Source of the DNA: Streptomyces dangxiongensis | Lineage (GTDB): Bacteria; Actinomycetota; Actinomycetes; Streptomycetales; Streptomycetaceae | Direction of reading: 5' to 3' | Assembly (NCBI RefSeq): GCF_003675325.1 | Contig: NZ_CP033073.1 | Coordinates: forward strand, 2,666,001-2,730,000 | Length of the DNA: 64,000 nucleotides | Part shown: one piece after another, positions 52,497 to 62,472 of the stretch | Layout of the letters: each line of letters opens with the position of its first letter | Position numbering within the stretch: the stretch's first letter is position 1 | Notes under the pieces: generated by a model | Database searches by the model: none | Told to the model about the DNA's origin: nothing | The model's input: only the letters and a program-made list of their open reading frames with translations | Translations under genes and position numbers: made by a program

Positions 52497-53963
52497 TCAC
52501 TTGTCCGCGCGCACCGGAACGTCCAGGATCACCCGGGTCCCCCGCTCGGGCGCCGGCACCATGTCGAAGGTGCCGCCCAACTCGCCCTCGACGAGCGTCC
52601 GCACGATCTGGAGCCCGAGGTTGCCCGAGCGGTGCGGGTCGAAGCCCGCGGGCAGACCGACGCCGTCGTCCTGGACCGTGACCAGGAGACGAGCCTCCTT
52701 GGTGGTCCCGCCGCGCACCGCGGAGACCTCGACCGTGCCGGTGTCGCCCTCGCGGAAGCCGTGCTCCAGCGCGTTCTGCAGCACCTCGGTGAGCACCATG
52801 GACAGCGGGGTGGCGACCTCGGCGTCGAGTACGCCGAACCGTCCCGTGCGCCGGCCGGCCACCTTGCCCGGGGAGATCTCGGCGACCATGGCGAGCACCC
52901 GGTCGGCGATGTCGTCGAACTCCACCCGCTCGTCCAGGGTCTGAGACAACGTCTCATGGACGATGGCGATGGAACCGACCCGGCGGACCGCCTCCTCCAG
53001 CGCCTCCCGGCCGCTCTCGGAATCGATGCGCCGGGCCTGGAGCCGGAGCAGGGCGGCGACCGTCTGGAGGTTGTTCTTCACCCGGTGGTGGATCTCCCGG
53101 ATGGTCGCGTCCTTGGTGATCAGCTCGCGTTCGCGGCGGCGGAGTTCGGTGACGTCCCGGCACAGCACCAGTGAACCGATACGGGTTCCCTTGGGCTTGA
53201 GCGGGATGGCCCGGAACTGGATGACACCGTCATGGGCCTCGATCTCGAACTCCCGCGGCGCCCAGCCGCTGGCCGCCTTCGCGAGCGCCTCGTCCACCGG
53301 ACCGCGCGTGGGGGCGAGTTCGGCGGTGGTCCGGCCGAGGTGGTGACCGACCAGATCGGCGGCGAGGCCGAGGCGGTGGTAGGCGGACAGGGCGTTCGGG
53401 GAGGCGTACTGGACGGTGCCGTCCGCGTCCAGCCGGATCAGGCCGTCGCCGACGCGCGGGGAGGCGTCCATGTCGACCTGCTGGTCGGGGAACGGGAAGG
53501 AACCGGCGGCGATCATCTGCGCGAGGTCGGAGGCGCTCTGGAGGTAGGTCAGCTCCAGCCGGCTCGGGGTGCGGACGGTGAGCAGGTTGGTGTTGCGGGC
53601 GATCACACCGAGGACGCGGCCCTCACGGCGTACGGGGATGGACTCGACCCGTACGGGGACCTCTTCGCGCCACTCCGGGTCGCCCTCGCGCACGATCCGG
53701 CCCTCGTCGAGCGCCGCGTCCAGCATGGGCCGCCGGCCGCGCGGGACCAGGTGCCCGACCATGTCGTCCTGGTAGGAGGTGGGGCCGGTGTTGGGGCGCA
53801 TCTGGGCGACCGACACGTACCGGGTGCCGTCACTGGTGGGGACCCATAGGACGAGGTCGGCGAAGGAGAGGTCGGAGAGCAACTGCCACTCCGAGACCAG
53901 CAGGTGGAGCCACTCGAGATCGGAGTCGTCGAGGGCGGTGTGCTGGCGTACGAGTTCGTTCAT
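52497..53963 (-). CDS. PdtaS-like cytosolic sensor histidine kinase (HisKA_2)
   Basis: 488 residues from ATG 53963; GTG 53972 is also possible. A GAF domain (about 10-140, ELVRQHTALDDSDLEWLHLL), a PAS domain (about 170-280, DGTVQYASPNALSAYHRLGL) and the histidine kinase part follow. The His is in EIHHRVKNNLQTVAALLRLQ near residue 292, with HATPase motifs NALEHGF and DDGVGLPAGF. It is the Streptomyces relative of mycobacterial PdtaS, which signals to an RNA-binding ANTAR regulator. No membrane segment. Confidence 0.9.
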   Translation of the reverse strand: MNELVRQHTALDDSDLEWLHLLVSEWQLLSDLSFADLVLWVPTSDGTRYVSVAQMRPNTGPTSYQDDMVGHLVPRGRRPMLDAALDEGRIVREGDPEWREEVPVRVESIPVRREGRVLGVIARNTNLLTVRTPSRLELTYLQSASDLAQMIAAGSFPFPDQQVDMDASPRVGDGLIRLDADGTVQYASPNALSAYHRLGLAADLVGHHLGRTTAELAPTRGPVDEALAKAASGWAPREFEIEAHDGVIQFRAIPLKPKGTRIGSLVLCRDVTELRRRERELITKDATIREIHHRVKNNLQTVAALLRLQARRIDSESGREALEEAVRRVGSIAIVHETLSQTLDERVEFDDIADRVLAMVAEISPGKVAGRRTGRFGVLDAEVATPLSMVLTEVLQNALEHGFREGDTGTVEVSAVRGGTTKEARLLVTVQDDGVGLPAGFDPHRSGNLGLQIVRTLVEGELGGTFDMVPAPERGTRVILDVPVRADK

Positions 53964-54006
53964 GGAGGGCACGTGTGCGAGCGTACCCGGGGCCTCGCGG
54001 GGGCCG

Positions 54007-54190
54007 AAAAACACCCGCGGGCCGCGGCGCCTGGAAGGGACCCTCAACCCTCCCGGCACCGCAGCCCGGAGCATCATCGGCCGTGGGGTGTGCGGTCCCG
54101 GTCGGCCGAAGGTCGAGGAGCCGGGGCAGTCAGGGCAGAGAGCCCGGTTCCTCGGTCCGCCTTCCTGTGCGGGGAAGACGGAGACCTGTT
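54007..54190 (-). ncRNA. scr5239: scr5239-like small RNA (approximate ends)
   Basis: The region between this kinase gene and nagB corresponds, in gene order, to the place of the S. coelicolor small RNA scr5239 (about 160 nt, DasR-dependent). On the minus strand a promoter (TGGACA at 54222-54227, CACAAT at 54198-54203, 18-bp spacer) precedes a stretch rich in stem-loops. The stretch ends in a GC hairpin and TGTTTTT near 54007-54027. A DasR-box match overlaps the promoter. Ends are estimated from these signals, not measured. Confidence 0.55.
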
Positions 54191-54197
54191 CTCTTGG

Positions 54198-54227
54198 ATT
54201 GTGGACTAGACCATGAGGGCGTGTCCA
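54198..54227 (-). promoter_or_regulatory. Putative promoter with DasR box for the small RNA
   Basis: -35 TGGACA and -10 CACAAT (minus strand) flank 18 bp. The dre-like sequence TGTGGACTAGACCATG (plus strand, 54200-54215) covers the spacer and -10, so DasR binding there would affect RNA polymerase directly. Confidence 0.55.
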
Positions 54228-54514
54228 TGGTGGGGGCGAACGCCGTTGACCACTGGCACGCGATGCCAGAGAGCCTAGCCCGCCCGGGTCACTCGTGGGG
54301 CCAGATGGCCATGGCAATTTCCGCGAGGGCCTGGAGCTCCTCGCGGATCCGGCCGACGCCGCCTCCTCGGCGGGACCGGGACGGCACACCCCCGGCACCT
54401 CGTGCCCCATCCCCCGCCACCACCTCGCGCCCCCAGCCTCCCGCCCTCCGCACCCTTCGTCCTCCCCTCGTCCCCCACCCCTTTCCCCGCGCCCGGGGAC
54501 ACCGGTTCTGCTAG

Positions 54515-54530
54515 ATTGGTCTAAACCACA
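54515..54530 (+). promoter_or_regulatory. DasR-responsive element upstream of nagB
   Basis: ATTGGTCTAAACCACA is close to the dre consensus ACTGGTCTAGACCACT. It lies 41 bp upstream of the nagB start. DasR bound here represses nagB until glucosamine-6-phosphate accumulates (known for nagB). Confidence 0.85.
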
Positions 54531-54570
54531 TGGAGACGCATACCGCCCCCTTCAGAACGGCAGGCCCAGC

Positions 54571-55356
54571 GTGGAAGTTGTCATCGTTCCGGACGCCGCG
54601 GCGGGCGGCGAGCTGATCGCCGAGGCCATGGCGCAGCTTCTGCGACGCAAGCCCGACGCCCTGCTCGGTGTGGCCACCGGCTCGACCCCGCTGCCCGTCT
54701 ACCAGGCACTGACCGCCAGGGTGCGCTCCGGTGCCGTGGACGCCTCCCACGCGCGGATAGCGCAGCTCGACGAGTACGTGGGCCTGCCCGCCGAGCACCC
54801 GGAGTCCTATCGCTCGGTGCTGCGCCGCGAGGTGCTCGAACCGCTCGGCATAGACATGGACGCGTTCGTGGGGCCGGACGGCACGGCCGAGGACGTCCAG
54901 GCGGCGTGCGAGGCGTACGACCGCGCGCTCGTCGAGGCCGGCGGGGTGGACCTGCAACTGCTCGGCATCGGCACCGACGGGCACATCGGGTTCAACGAGC
55001 CGTGCTCCTCGCTCGCCTCGCGCACCCGGATCAAGACCCTGACCGAGCAGACCCGGATCGACAACGCCCGCTTCTTCGACGGCGACATCGAGCAGGTTCC
55101 GCACCACGTCATCACCCAGGGCATCGGGACCATCCTGGAGGCCCGGCACCTGGTGCTGCTGGCCACCGGCGAGGGCAAGGCGGACGCGGTCGCCGCGACC
55201 GTCGAGGGCCCGGTCGCCGCGGTCTGCCCGGCCTCCGCGCTCCAGCTCCACCCGCATGCCACGGTGGTCGTCGACGAGGCCGCCGCCGCCAAGCTGAAGC
55301 TGGCCGACTACTTCCGGCACACGTACGCCAACAAGCCTCAGTGGCAGGGGATCTAG
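54571..55356 (+). CDS. nagB: Glucosamine-6-phosphate deaminase
   Basis: 261 residues, full length, from GTG 54571. GVATGSTPLPVY binds the phosphate, AQLDEYVGLP carries the catalytic Asp, and GIGTDGHIGFNEP the ring-opening His and Glu. It turns glucosamine-6-phosphate into fructose-6-phosphate and ammonia, linking chitin and GlcNAc use to glycolysis. The substrate is also the effector of DasR, encoded just downstream. Confidence 0.97.
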   Translation: MEVVIVPDAAAGGELIAEAMAQLLRRKPDALLGVATGSTPLPVYQALTARVRSGAVDASHARIAQLDEYVGLPAEHPESYRSVLRREVLEPLGIDMDAFVGPDGTAEDVQAACEAYDRALVEAGGVDLQLLGIGTDGHIGFNEPCSSLASRTRIKTLTEQTRIDNARFFDGDIEQVPHHVITQGIGTILEARHLVLLATGEGKADAVAATVEGPVAAVCPASALQLHPHATVVVDEAAAAKLKLADYFRHTYANKPQWQGI

Positions 55357-55404
55357 CCGGGGAACAGGGGTGTACGGGATGCGGAGAGACGTCCCGACGC
55401 GGGG

Positions 55405-55424
55405 GCGGGCGCGTCGTCGCCCGC
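55405..55424 (+). terminator. Possible weak terminator after nagB
   Basis: GCGGGCG (55405-55411) pairs with CGCCCGC (55418-55424) around a 6-nt loop, between nagB and the dasR control region. Confidence 0.4.
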
Positions 55425-55441
55425 GGCCTCCGGCGTCCCTG

Positions 55442-56356
<915 letters not shown>

Positions 56357-56480
56357 GAGCCGGGGTACGTTCGCTGAATCGATATACCGATATGCGGACG
56401 AGGTCTTCCACTGGTACGACGACGTCACCTAGATTGCCTGCGCATTACCCAGGTGATCAGTGAGGGGACGGAGCCGTGGC

Positions 56481-56756
56481 ATGTCCGAAACGCCTGAAGT
56501 GAGGCCACCGGTGGTGACACCGGTCAGGGTGGTCATCGCCCTGTGTCTCGTCGCGCCCTTCGTGGCGATGCTGTGGGTCGGCTCGTACGCCGAGACGGAT
56601 CCCACGTTCGTCGGGATCCCGTTCTTCTACTGGTACCAGATGCTCTGGGTGCTGATCTCGACGGCGCTCACGGTCCTCGCGTACCAGCTTTGGCAGCGCG
56701 ACCAGCGTGCCCGCAGCAGGTCCGCCGCCGGCCGGGACGAGGAGGCGGCGAAGTGA
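56481..56756 (+). CDS. DUF3311 small membrane partner of the symporter
   Basis: 91 residues from ATG 56481. Two membrane segments (about 15-35 and 48-68) contain FVGIPFFYWYQMLWV, the DUF3311 signature. Such proteins are encoded just before an SSS-family symporter and are believed to be its small subunit. The stop overlaps the next gene's GTG start. Confidence 0.88.
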   Translation: MSETPEVRPPVVTPVRVVIALCLVAPFVAMLWVGSYAETDPTFVGIPFFYWYQMLWVLISTALTVLAYQLWQRDQRARSRSAAGRDEEAAK

Positions 56757-58363
56757 AGGACGGCGTCAACGGCGTCGCACTCGGCGTCTTCATCTTCTTC
56801 TTCCTGGCCGTCACGGTCATGGGCTTCCTGGCCGCGCGCTGGCGCAGGACCGACAACGAGCAGTCCCTGGACGAGTGGGGTCTGGGCGGCCGGTCCTTCG
56901 GCACCTGGGTCACCTGGTTCCTGCTCGGCGGCGACCTGTACACGGCGTACACCTTCGTGGCCGTACCGGCGGCGATCTACGCGGCGGGCGCGTCCGGTTT
57001 CTTCGCGGTGCCGTACACGATCCTGGTGTACCCGCTGATCTTCACCTTCCTGCCCCGCCTGTGGTCGGTCTCGCACCGCCACGGGTACGTCACGACCTCC
57101 GACTTCGTGCGCGGCCGGTTCGGGTCGAAGGGCCTGTCGCTGGCGGTGGCCGTGACCGGCATCCTGGCGACGATGCCGTACATCGCGCTCCAGCTCGTCG
57201 GCATCCAGGCCGTGCTGGACGTGATGGGCGTCGGCGGCGGCGAGAACACCAACTGGTTCGTGAAGGACCTGCCGCTGCTGATCGCCTTCGGCGTGCTGGC
57301 GGCGTACACCTACTCCTCCGGCCTGCGCGCCCCGGCCCTGATCGCGTTCGTGAAAGACACGCTGATCTACATCGTCATCGCGGTGGCCATCATCTACATC
57401 CCGGTCAAGCTGGGCGGGTTCGACGACATCTTCGCCAAGGCCGGCGAGAAGTTCTCCACCACGGGCGTGGGCGGTGTCGTGCCGGCCCCCGCGGGCCAGT
57501 GGACGTACGCCACGCTGGCCCTCGGCTCCGCGCTGGCGCTGTTCATGTACCCGCACTCGATCACCGCGACCCTGTCGTCCCGGAGCCGTGAGGTGATCCG
57601 CCGCAACACCACGATCCTGCCGCTGTACTCCCTCATGCTGGGCCTGCTGGCGCTGCTGGGCTTCATGGCGATCGCGGCCGGGGTGAAGGTCACCAACGGG
57701 CAGCTCGCGATCCCGCAGTTGTTCGAGGACATGTTCCCGGACTGGTTCGCGGGCGTGGCCTTCGCGGCGATCGGGATCGGGGCGCTGGTGCCCGCGGCGA
57801 TCATGTCCATCGCGGCGGCGAACCTGTTCACCCGCAACATCTACAAGGACTTCATCAAGCCGGACGCCACGCCGGAGCAGGAGACCCGGGTCTCCAAGAT
57901 CGTGTCGCTGCTGGTGAAGGTGGGCGCCCTGGTCTTCGTCCTCACGATGGACAAGACGGTGGCCATCAACTTCCAGCTCCTGGGCGGCATCTGGATCCTC
58001 CAGACGTTCCCGGCCATGGTCGGCGGCCTGTTCACCCGCTGGTTCCACCGCTGGGCGCTGCTCGCCGGCTGGGCGGTCGGCATGGTCTACGGCACGGTGG
58101 CCGCGTACGGGATCGCCTCACCGACGCAGAAGCACTTCGGCGGCAGCGCCAAGGAGATCCCCGGCATCGGCGAGATCGGCTACATCGGCCTCACGGCGTT
58201 CGTCCTCAACGTCCTGGTGACCGTGGTCCTGACCTTCGTCCTGAAGGCCGTCAAGGCTCCCGAGGGCATCGACGAGACCAGGCCCGAGGACTACACGTCC
58301 GACGCGGGCGACCCGGGCGTACAGGTGGAGCTGCCGCCGGCCACCGCGGGCGCCAGTCACTGA
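56753..58363 (+). CDS. Sodium:solute symporter (MctP-like monocarboxylate transporter)
   Basis: 536 residues, about 13 membrane segments. The SSS core has LDEWGLGGRSFGTWVTWFLL, the sodium-site segments LYTAYTFVAVPAAIYAAGAS, and MYPHSITATLSSRSREVIRR. It resembles rhizobial MctP, which takes up lactate, pyruvate or short monocarboxylates. The GTG start overlaps the DUF3311 stop by four bases, and a hairpin follows the gene. Confidence 0.87.
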   Translation: MKDGVNGVALGVFIFFFLAVTVMGFLAARWRRTDNEQSLDEWGLGGRSFGTWVTWFLLGGDLYTAYTFVAVPAAIYAAGASGFFAVPYTILVYPLIFTFLPRLWSVSHRHGYVTTSDFVRGRFGSKGLSLAVAVTGILATMPYIALQLVGIQAVLDVMGVGGGENTNWFVKDLPLLIAFGVLAAYTYSSGLRAPALIAFVKDTLIYIVIAVAIIYIPVKLGGFDDIFAKAGEKFSTTGVGGVVPAPAGQWTYATLALGSALALFMYPHSITATLSSRSREVIRRNTTILPLYSLMLGLLALLGFMAIAAGVKVTNGQLAIPQLFEDMFPDWFAGVAFAAIGIGALVPAAIMSIAAANLFTRNIYKDFIKPDATPEQETRVSKIVSLLVKVGALVFVLTMDKTVAINFQLLGGIWILQTFPAMVGGLFTRWFHRWALLAGWAVGMVYGTVAAYGIASPTQKHFGGSAKEIPGIGEIGYIGLTAFVLNVLVTVVLTFVLKAVKAPEGIDETRPEDYTSDAGDPGVQVELPPATAGASH

Positions 58364-58394
58364 GCATCCCGCGCAGAGCACGGCACACCCCAGG

Positions 58395-58424
58395 GGGCCG
58401 CCGGAGGTCACCTTCCGGCGGCCC
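58395..58424 (+). terminator. Terminator of the symporter operon
   Basis: GGGCCGCCGGA (58395-58405) pairs perfectly with 58414-58424 over 11 bp with an 8-nt loop, 32 bp past the stop. Confidence 0.7.
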
Positions 58425-58563
58425 GCCGCCGTACCCGTACCCCTCGCGGGCCACCGCCGCACGCCCTCCCCCGGCGGGCCGCCGCCGTGCGCGTCCGCCC
58501 TCGGCGACCGGTCCCGGCAGGACCACCCCCCACCGGCGTGAGTCGGCCTCCGACGCCGGGCCG

Positions 58564-58610
58564 ACACAACATCTGGGGGTGAGACGACAGCCCGGCACCA
58601 GATGTATGCT
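58564..58610 (+). promoter_or_regulatory. Candidate tandem NrdR boxes of nrdAB
   Basis: ACACAACATCTGGGGG (58564-58579) and GCACCAGATGTATGCT (58595-58610) match 11 and 9 of 16 positions of the NrdR box. Their starts are 31 bp apart, the spacing usual for paired boxes. NrdR would repress nrdAB when dATP is high. Confidence 0.45.
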
Positions 58611-58722
58611 CATGCTCGCTGTCGCCGCAGGGGAATCCGGTGTGAGTCCGGAACTGTCCCGCAACGGTGTACTCGCGTGCATCCGCACGCCTGTTCCAGT
58701 CCGAGGTCCTGCCGACAGCGCA
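58611..58722 (+). promoter_or_regulatory. Cobalamin (B12) riboswitch
   Basis: The conserved core reads GGGAATCCGGTGTGAGTCCG, then GAACTGTCCCGCAACGGT, and later CCAGTCCGAGGTCCTGCCGA with CAGC. These are the hallmark elements of the B12 box. Adenosylcobalamin binding lowers expression of the downstream class Ia reductase, known for nrdABS in S. coelicolor, where the B12-dependent class II enzyme is then used instead. Confidence 0.9.
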
Positions 58723-58853
58723 CCCGGCCGTCCGGTCCGGGTGCCTGTGACGTCCGGGCCTCGTGGAGTGGGCCGGTGGACGCGACGCCGTGTGCGCTCG
58801 TGGCTGCCCCTGCCCTCCGCCAGGCCCCCTCACCGAGCGAGGGAGAGCCCCAC

Positions 58854-61211
58854 GTGACCATCGCGCCAGCCGACCCGGCTTCAGTCACCGAGCTGAAGAC
58901 CGACGGTCCCGGTACCGCGCTGCTGCGGACCCTGACCGAGCTGACCGCCGACCTGCCCGACGCCGACCCCGGCCGGGTCGCCGCCGCCGCACTGCGCGGC
59001 CGGTCCGCGCGGGCCGACGAGGCGGAGCTGCGGGAGCTGGCCACGGAGGCCGCCGCCGGCCTGATCTCCGAGGACCCCGCGTACTCGAAGCTGGCCGCCC
59101 GGCTGCTGACCCTCGCGATCCGGGACGAGGCCGCCTCGCAGGGCGTGACGTCCTTCACCGGGTCCGTCGCGGTCGGGCACCGCGAGGGCCTCGTCGCCGA
59201 CCGCACCGCCGCGTTCGTCCGGCTCCACGCCGAGCGGCTCGACGCGCTGGTCGACGGCGCGGCGGACGACCGGTTCGGCTACTTCGGCCTGCGCACCCTG
59301 TACAGCCGCTACCTGCTGCGGCACCCGATCACCCGCAAGGTCGTCGAGACGCCCCAGCACTTCATGCTGCGCGTGGCGAGCGGCCTGGCCGAGGACGACA
59401 CGAGCCGGGCCGTGGACGAGGTCGCGGCGCTGTACCGGCTGATGAGCCGCCTGGACTACCTGCCCTCCTCCCCCACCCTGTTCAACTCCGGCACCCGGCA
59501 CCCGCAGATGTCGTCCTGCTATCTGCTCGACTCCCCGCTGGACGAGCTGGACTCCATCTACGACCGCTACCACCAGGTCGCCCGCCTGTCCAAGCACGCC
59601 GGCGGCATCGGTCTGTCGTACTCCCGCATCCGTTCGCGCGGTTCGCTGATCCGGGGGACCAACGGGCACTCCAACGGCATCGTGCCGTTCCTGAAGACGC
59701 TGGACGCCTCGGTGGCCGCGGTGAACCAGGGCGGCCGGCGCAAGGGGGCGGCGGCGGTCTACCTGGAGACCTGGCACTCCGACATCGAGGAGTTCCTGGA
59801 GCTGCGCGACAACACCGGCGAGGACGCCCGCCGCACCCACAACCTCAACCTCGCGCACTGGGTGCCGGACGAGTTCATGCGCCGGGTCAACGCCGACGAG
59901 CAGTGGTCGCTGTTCTCCCCCGCCGAGGTGCCCGAGCTGGTCGACCTGTGGGGCGAGGAGTTCGACGCCGCCTACCGCCGGGCCGAGGCGGCCGGGCTGG
60001 CCAGGAAGACGATCCCGGCGCGTGACCTGTACGGCCGGATGATGCGCACGCTCGCCCAGACCGGCAACGGCTGGATGACGTTCAAGGACGCCGCCAACCG
60101 CACCGCCAACCAGACCGCCGAGCCGGGCAGCGTCATCCACTCCTCCAACCTCTGCACGGAGATCCTGGAGGTCACCGACGACGGCGAGACGGCCGTCTGC
60201 AACCTCGGTTCGGTCAACCTCGGCGCCTTCGTGCGCGACGGGGACATCGACTGGGAGCGGCTGGACGAGACGGTCCGGACGGCCGTCACCTTCCTCGACC
60301 GCGTGGTGGACATCAACTTCTACCCGACCGAGCAGGCGGGCCGCTCCAACGCCAGATGGCGCCCGGTCGGTCTGGGCGCGATGGGCCTGCAGGACGTCTT
60401 CTTCAAGCTGCGCCTGCCCTTCGACTCACCCGAGGCCGGGGCCCTGTCCACGCGGATCGCCGAGCGCATCATGCTCGCCGCGTACGAGGCCTCCGCCGAC
60501 CTCGCCGAGCGCAACGGCCCGCTGCCCGCCTGGGAGCGCACCCGCGCCGCCCGCGGGGTGCTCCACCCCGACCACTACGACGTCGACCTCACCTGGCCGG
60601 AGCGGTGGGACGCGCTGCGCGAGCGCATCGCGTCGACGGGCATGCGCAACTCCCTGCTGCTGGCCATCGCTCCGACGGCCACGATCGCCTCGATCGCGGG
60701 GGTGTACGAGTGCATCGAGCCGCAGGTGTCGAACCTGTTCAAGCGCGAGACGCTCTCCGGTGAGTTCCTCCAGGTCAACTCCTACCTGGTGCGGGAGCTG
60801 AAGGACCTCGGCGTGTGGGACGCCCGTACCCGTGAGGCGCTGCGTGACGCCAACGGCTCGGTGCAGGGCTTCGCCTGGATCCCCGAGGAGGTGCGCAGGC
60901 TGTACCGCACGGCCTGGGAGATCCCCCAGCGCGGCCTCATCGACATGGCCGCCGCCCGCACGCCGTTCCTCGACCAGGCCCAGTCGCTGAACCTCTTCCT
61001 GGAGACGCCGACCATCGGCAAGCTCTCCTCGATGTACGCCTACGCCTGGAAGTCCGGGCTGAAGACGACGTACTACCTGCGCTCGCGCCCCGCGACGCGC
61101 ATCGCCCGCGCCGCCCAGGCGCAGCCCGCCATCCCCGTGCAGCAGGCCGCCGACCCCGACGCGGTCGCCTGCTCCCTGGAGAACCCCGAGTCCTGCGAGG
61201 CCTGCCAGTAA
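58854..61211 (+). CDS. nrdA: Class Ia ribonucleotide reductase, large subunit
   Basis: 785 residues from GTG 58854. The catalytic site shows QMSSCYLLD, SSNLCTEI and AVCNLGSVNLGAFV (the reductant cysteines and Asn/Cys/Glu of the active site), and TTYYLRSRP near the C-terminus carries the radical-transfer tyrosines. The tail ends CEACQ, resembling the reducible C-terminal cysteine pair. It reduces ribonucleotides to deoxyribonucleotides with NrdB. A cobalamin riboswitch and putative NrdR boxes lie upstream. The stop overlaps the nrdB start by one base. Confidence 0.95.
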   Translation: MTIAPADPASVTELKTDGPGTALLRTLTELTADLPDADPGRVAAAALRGRSARADEAELRELATEAAAGLISEDPAYSKLAARLLTLAIRDEAASQGVTSFTGSVAVGHREGLVADRTAAFVRLHAERLDALVDGAADDRFGYFGLRTLYSRYLLRHPITRKVVETPQHFMLRVASGLAEDDTSRAVDEVAALYRLMSRLDYLPSSPTLFNSGTRHPQMSSCYLLDSPLDELDSIYDRYHQVARLSKHAGGIGLSYSRIRSRGSLIRGTNGHSNGIVPFLKTLDASVAAVNQGGRRKGAAAVYLETWHSDIEEFLELRDNTGEDARRTHNLNLAHWVPDEFMRRVNADEQWSLFSPAEVPELVDLWGEEFDAAYRRAEAAGLARKTIPARDLYGRMMRTLAQTGNGWMTFKDAANRTANQTAEPGSVIHSSNLCTEILEVTDDGETAVCNLGSVNLGAFVRDGDIDWERLDETVRTAVTFLDRVVDINFYPTEQAGRSNARWRPVGLGAMGLQDVFFKLRLPFDSPEAGALSTRIAERIMLAAYEASADLAERNGPLPAWERTRAARGVLHPDHYDVDLTWPERWDALRERIASTGMRNSLLLAIAPTATIASIAGVYECIEPQVSNLFKRETLSGEFLQVNSYLVRELKDLGVWDARTREALRDANGSVQGFAWIPEEVRRLYRTAWEIPQRGLIDMAAARTPFLDQAQSLNLFLETPTIGKLSSMYAYAWKSGLKTTYYLRSRPATRIARAAQAQPAIPVQQAADPDAVACSLENPESCEACQ

Positions 61212-62224
61212 TGACCACCCGTACCACCCGGCTCCTCGACCCGGGCTTCGAGCTGACGCTGCGCCCGATGCGCTACCCCGACTTCTACGAGCGCTACCGG
61301 GACGCCATCAAGAACACCTGGACCGTGGAGGAGGTCGACCTCCATTCCGACGTCACCGACCTCGCCCGGCTGACGCCGGAGGAGCAGCACCTCATCGGCC
61401 GGCTGGTCGCCTTCTTCGCGACCGGCGACTCCATCGTCGCGAACAACCTGGTGCTGACGCTCTACAAGCACATCAACTCCCCCGAGGCGCGGCTCTACCT
61501 GAGCCGGCAGCTCTTCGAGGAGGCCGTCCACGTCCAGTTCTATCTGACCCTGCTGGACACCTACCTCCCCGACCCGGACGACCGCGCCGCCGCCTTCGCC
61601 GCCGTCGAGAACATCCCCTCCATCCGGGAGAAGGCCGGGTTCTGCTTCAAGTGGATCAACGAGGTGGAGAAGATCGACCGGCTGGAGACCCAGGCCGACC
61701 GCCGCCGCTTCCTGCTGAACCTGATCTGTTTCGCCGCCTGCATCGAGGGGCTGTTCTTCTACGGCGCCTTCGCCTACGTCTACTGGTTCCGCAGCCGCGG
61801 TCTGCTGCACGGCCTGGCCACCGGCACCAACTGGGTGTTCCGCGACGAGACGATGCACATGTCCTTCGCGTTCGAAGTCGTCGACACCGTCCGCAAGGAG
61901 GAGCCGGAGCTGTTCGACGACGCGCTGCGGCAGGAGGTCACGGACATGCTCGGGGAGGCCGTCGAGGCCGAGCTGCAGTTCGCCCGCGACCTGTGCGGTG
62001 ACGGCCTCCCCGGCATGAACACCGAATCCATGCGCCAGTACCTCGAGTGCGTCGCCGACCAGCGCCTCACGCGCCTCGGTTTCGCCCCGGTGTACGGCTC
62101 GCAGAACCCCTTCTCCTTCATGGAGCTCCAGGGTGTTCAGGAGCTGACGAACTTCTTCGAGCGCCGCCCGTCGGCGTACCAGGTGGCGGTGGAGGGCACG
62201 GTCGACCTGGACGAGGACTTCTGA
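61211..62224 (+). CDS. nrdB: Class Ia ribonucleotide reductase, small subunit
   Basis: 337 residues. Iron ligands and radical Tyr align with E. coli: Asp 73, Glu 104, His 107 and Tyr 111 in FEEAVHVQFYLTLL, then later Glu and His in FRDETMHMSFAF. The tyrosyl radical position is therefore conserved. It generates and stores the radical for NrdA. A small antisense gene overlaps its 3' end. Confidence 0.95.
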   Translation: MTTRTTRLLDPGFELTLRPMRYPDFYERYRDAIKNTWTVEEVDLHSDVTDLARLTPEEQHLIGRLVAFFATGDSIVANNLVLTLYKHINSPEARLYLSRQLFEEAVHVQFYLTLLDTYLPDPDDRAAAFAAVENIPSIREKAGFCFKWINEVEKIDRLETQADRRRFLLNLICFAACIEGLFFYGAFAYVYWFRSRGLLHGLATGTNWVFRDETMHMSFAFEVVDTVRKEEPELFDDALRQEVTDMLGEAVEAELQFARDLCGDGLPGMNTESMRQYLECVADQRLTRLGFAPVYGSQNPFSFMELQGVQELTNFFERRPSAYQVAVEGTVDLDEDF

Positions 62225-62379
62225 TCCCTGCTGTCTCCCCGGGCCTCCTGGGCCTGCCTGAGCTGCCGGTCGATGCGCCGCTCGCGCACGACGCCGAGCA
62301 CGGACGGGAGGACCAGGAGGACCAGGATCCCGAGGGTGGTGCCCATTCCGATGAGACCTTCGATCTGGTTTCCGTTCAT
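62137..62379 (-). CDS. Small membrane-anchored protein overlapping nrdB
   Basis: 80 residues from ATG 62379. One hydrophobic segment (MNGNQIEGLIGMGTTLGILV, continuing LLVLPSVLG) is followed by a charged tail (RERRIDRQLRQAQEARGDSR). The last 29 codons lie antisense to nrdB. The hydrophobic start and good codon use suggest a real small protein, but the overlapping tail is suspicious and the true stop may be elsewhere. Confidence 0.4.
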   Translation of the reverse strand: MNGNQIEGLIGMGTTLGILVLLVLPSVLGVVRERRIDRQLRQAQEARGDSRDQKSSSRSTVPSTATWYADGRRSKKFVSS

Positions 62380-62472
62380 GGACACCACTCTCGCGCCGGA
62401 CACTCCTGACCGGGAGTGGCAGGACTGCCGTAGACCCTCGAATTACTGCCAATGGTGGGGCACACTGGCAGC

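Noticed and set aside
56362..56460. DasR box upstream of the symporter operon
   Set aside because: CACTGGTACGACG matches only half of the consensus, with no symmetrical second half.
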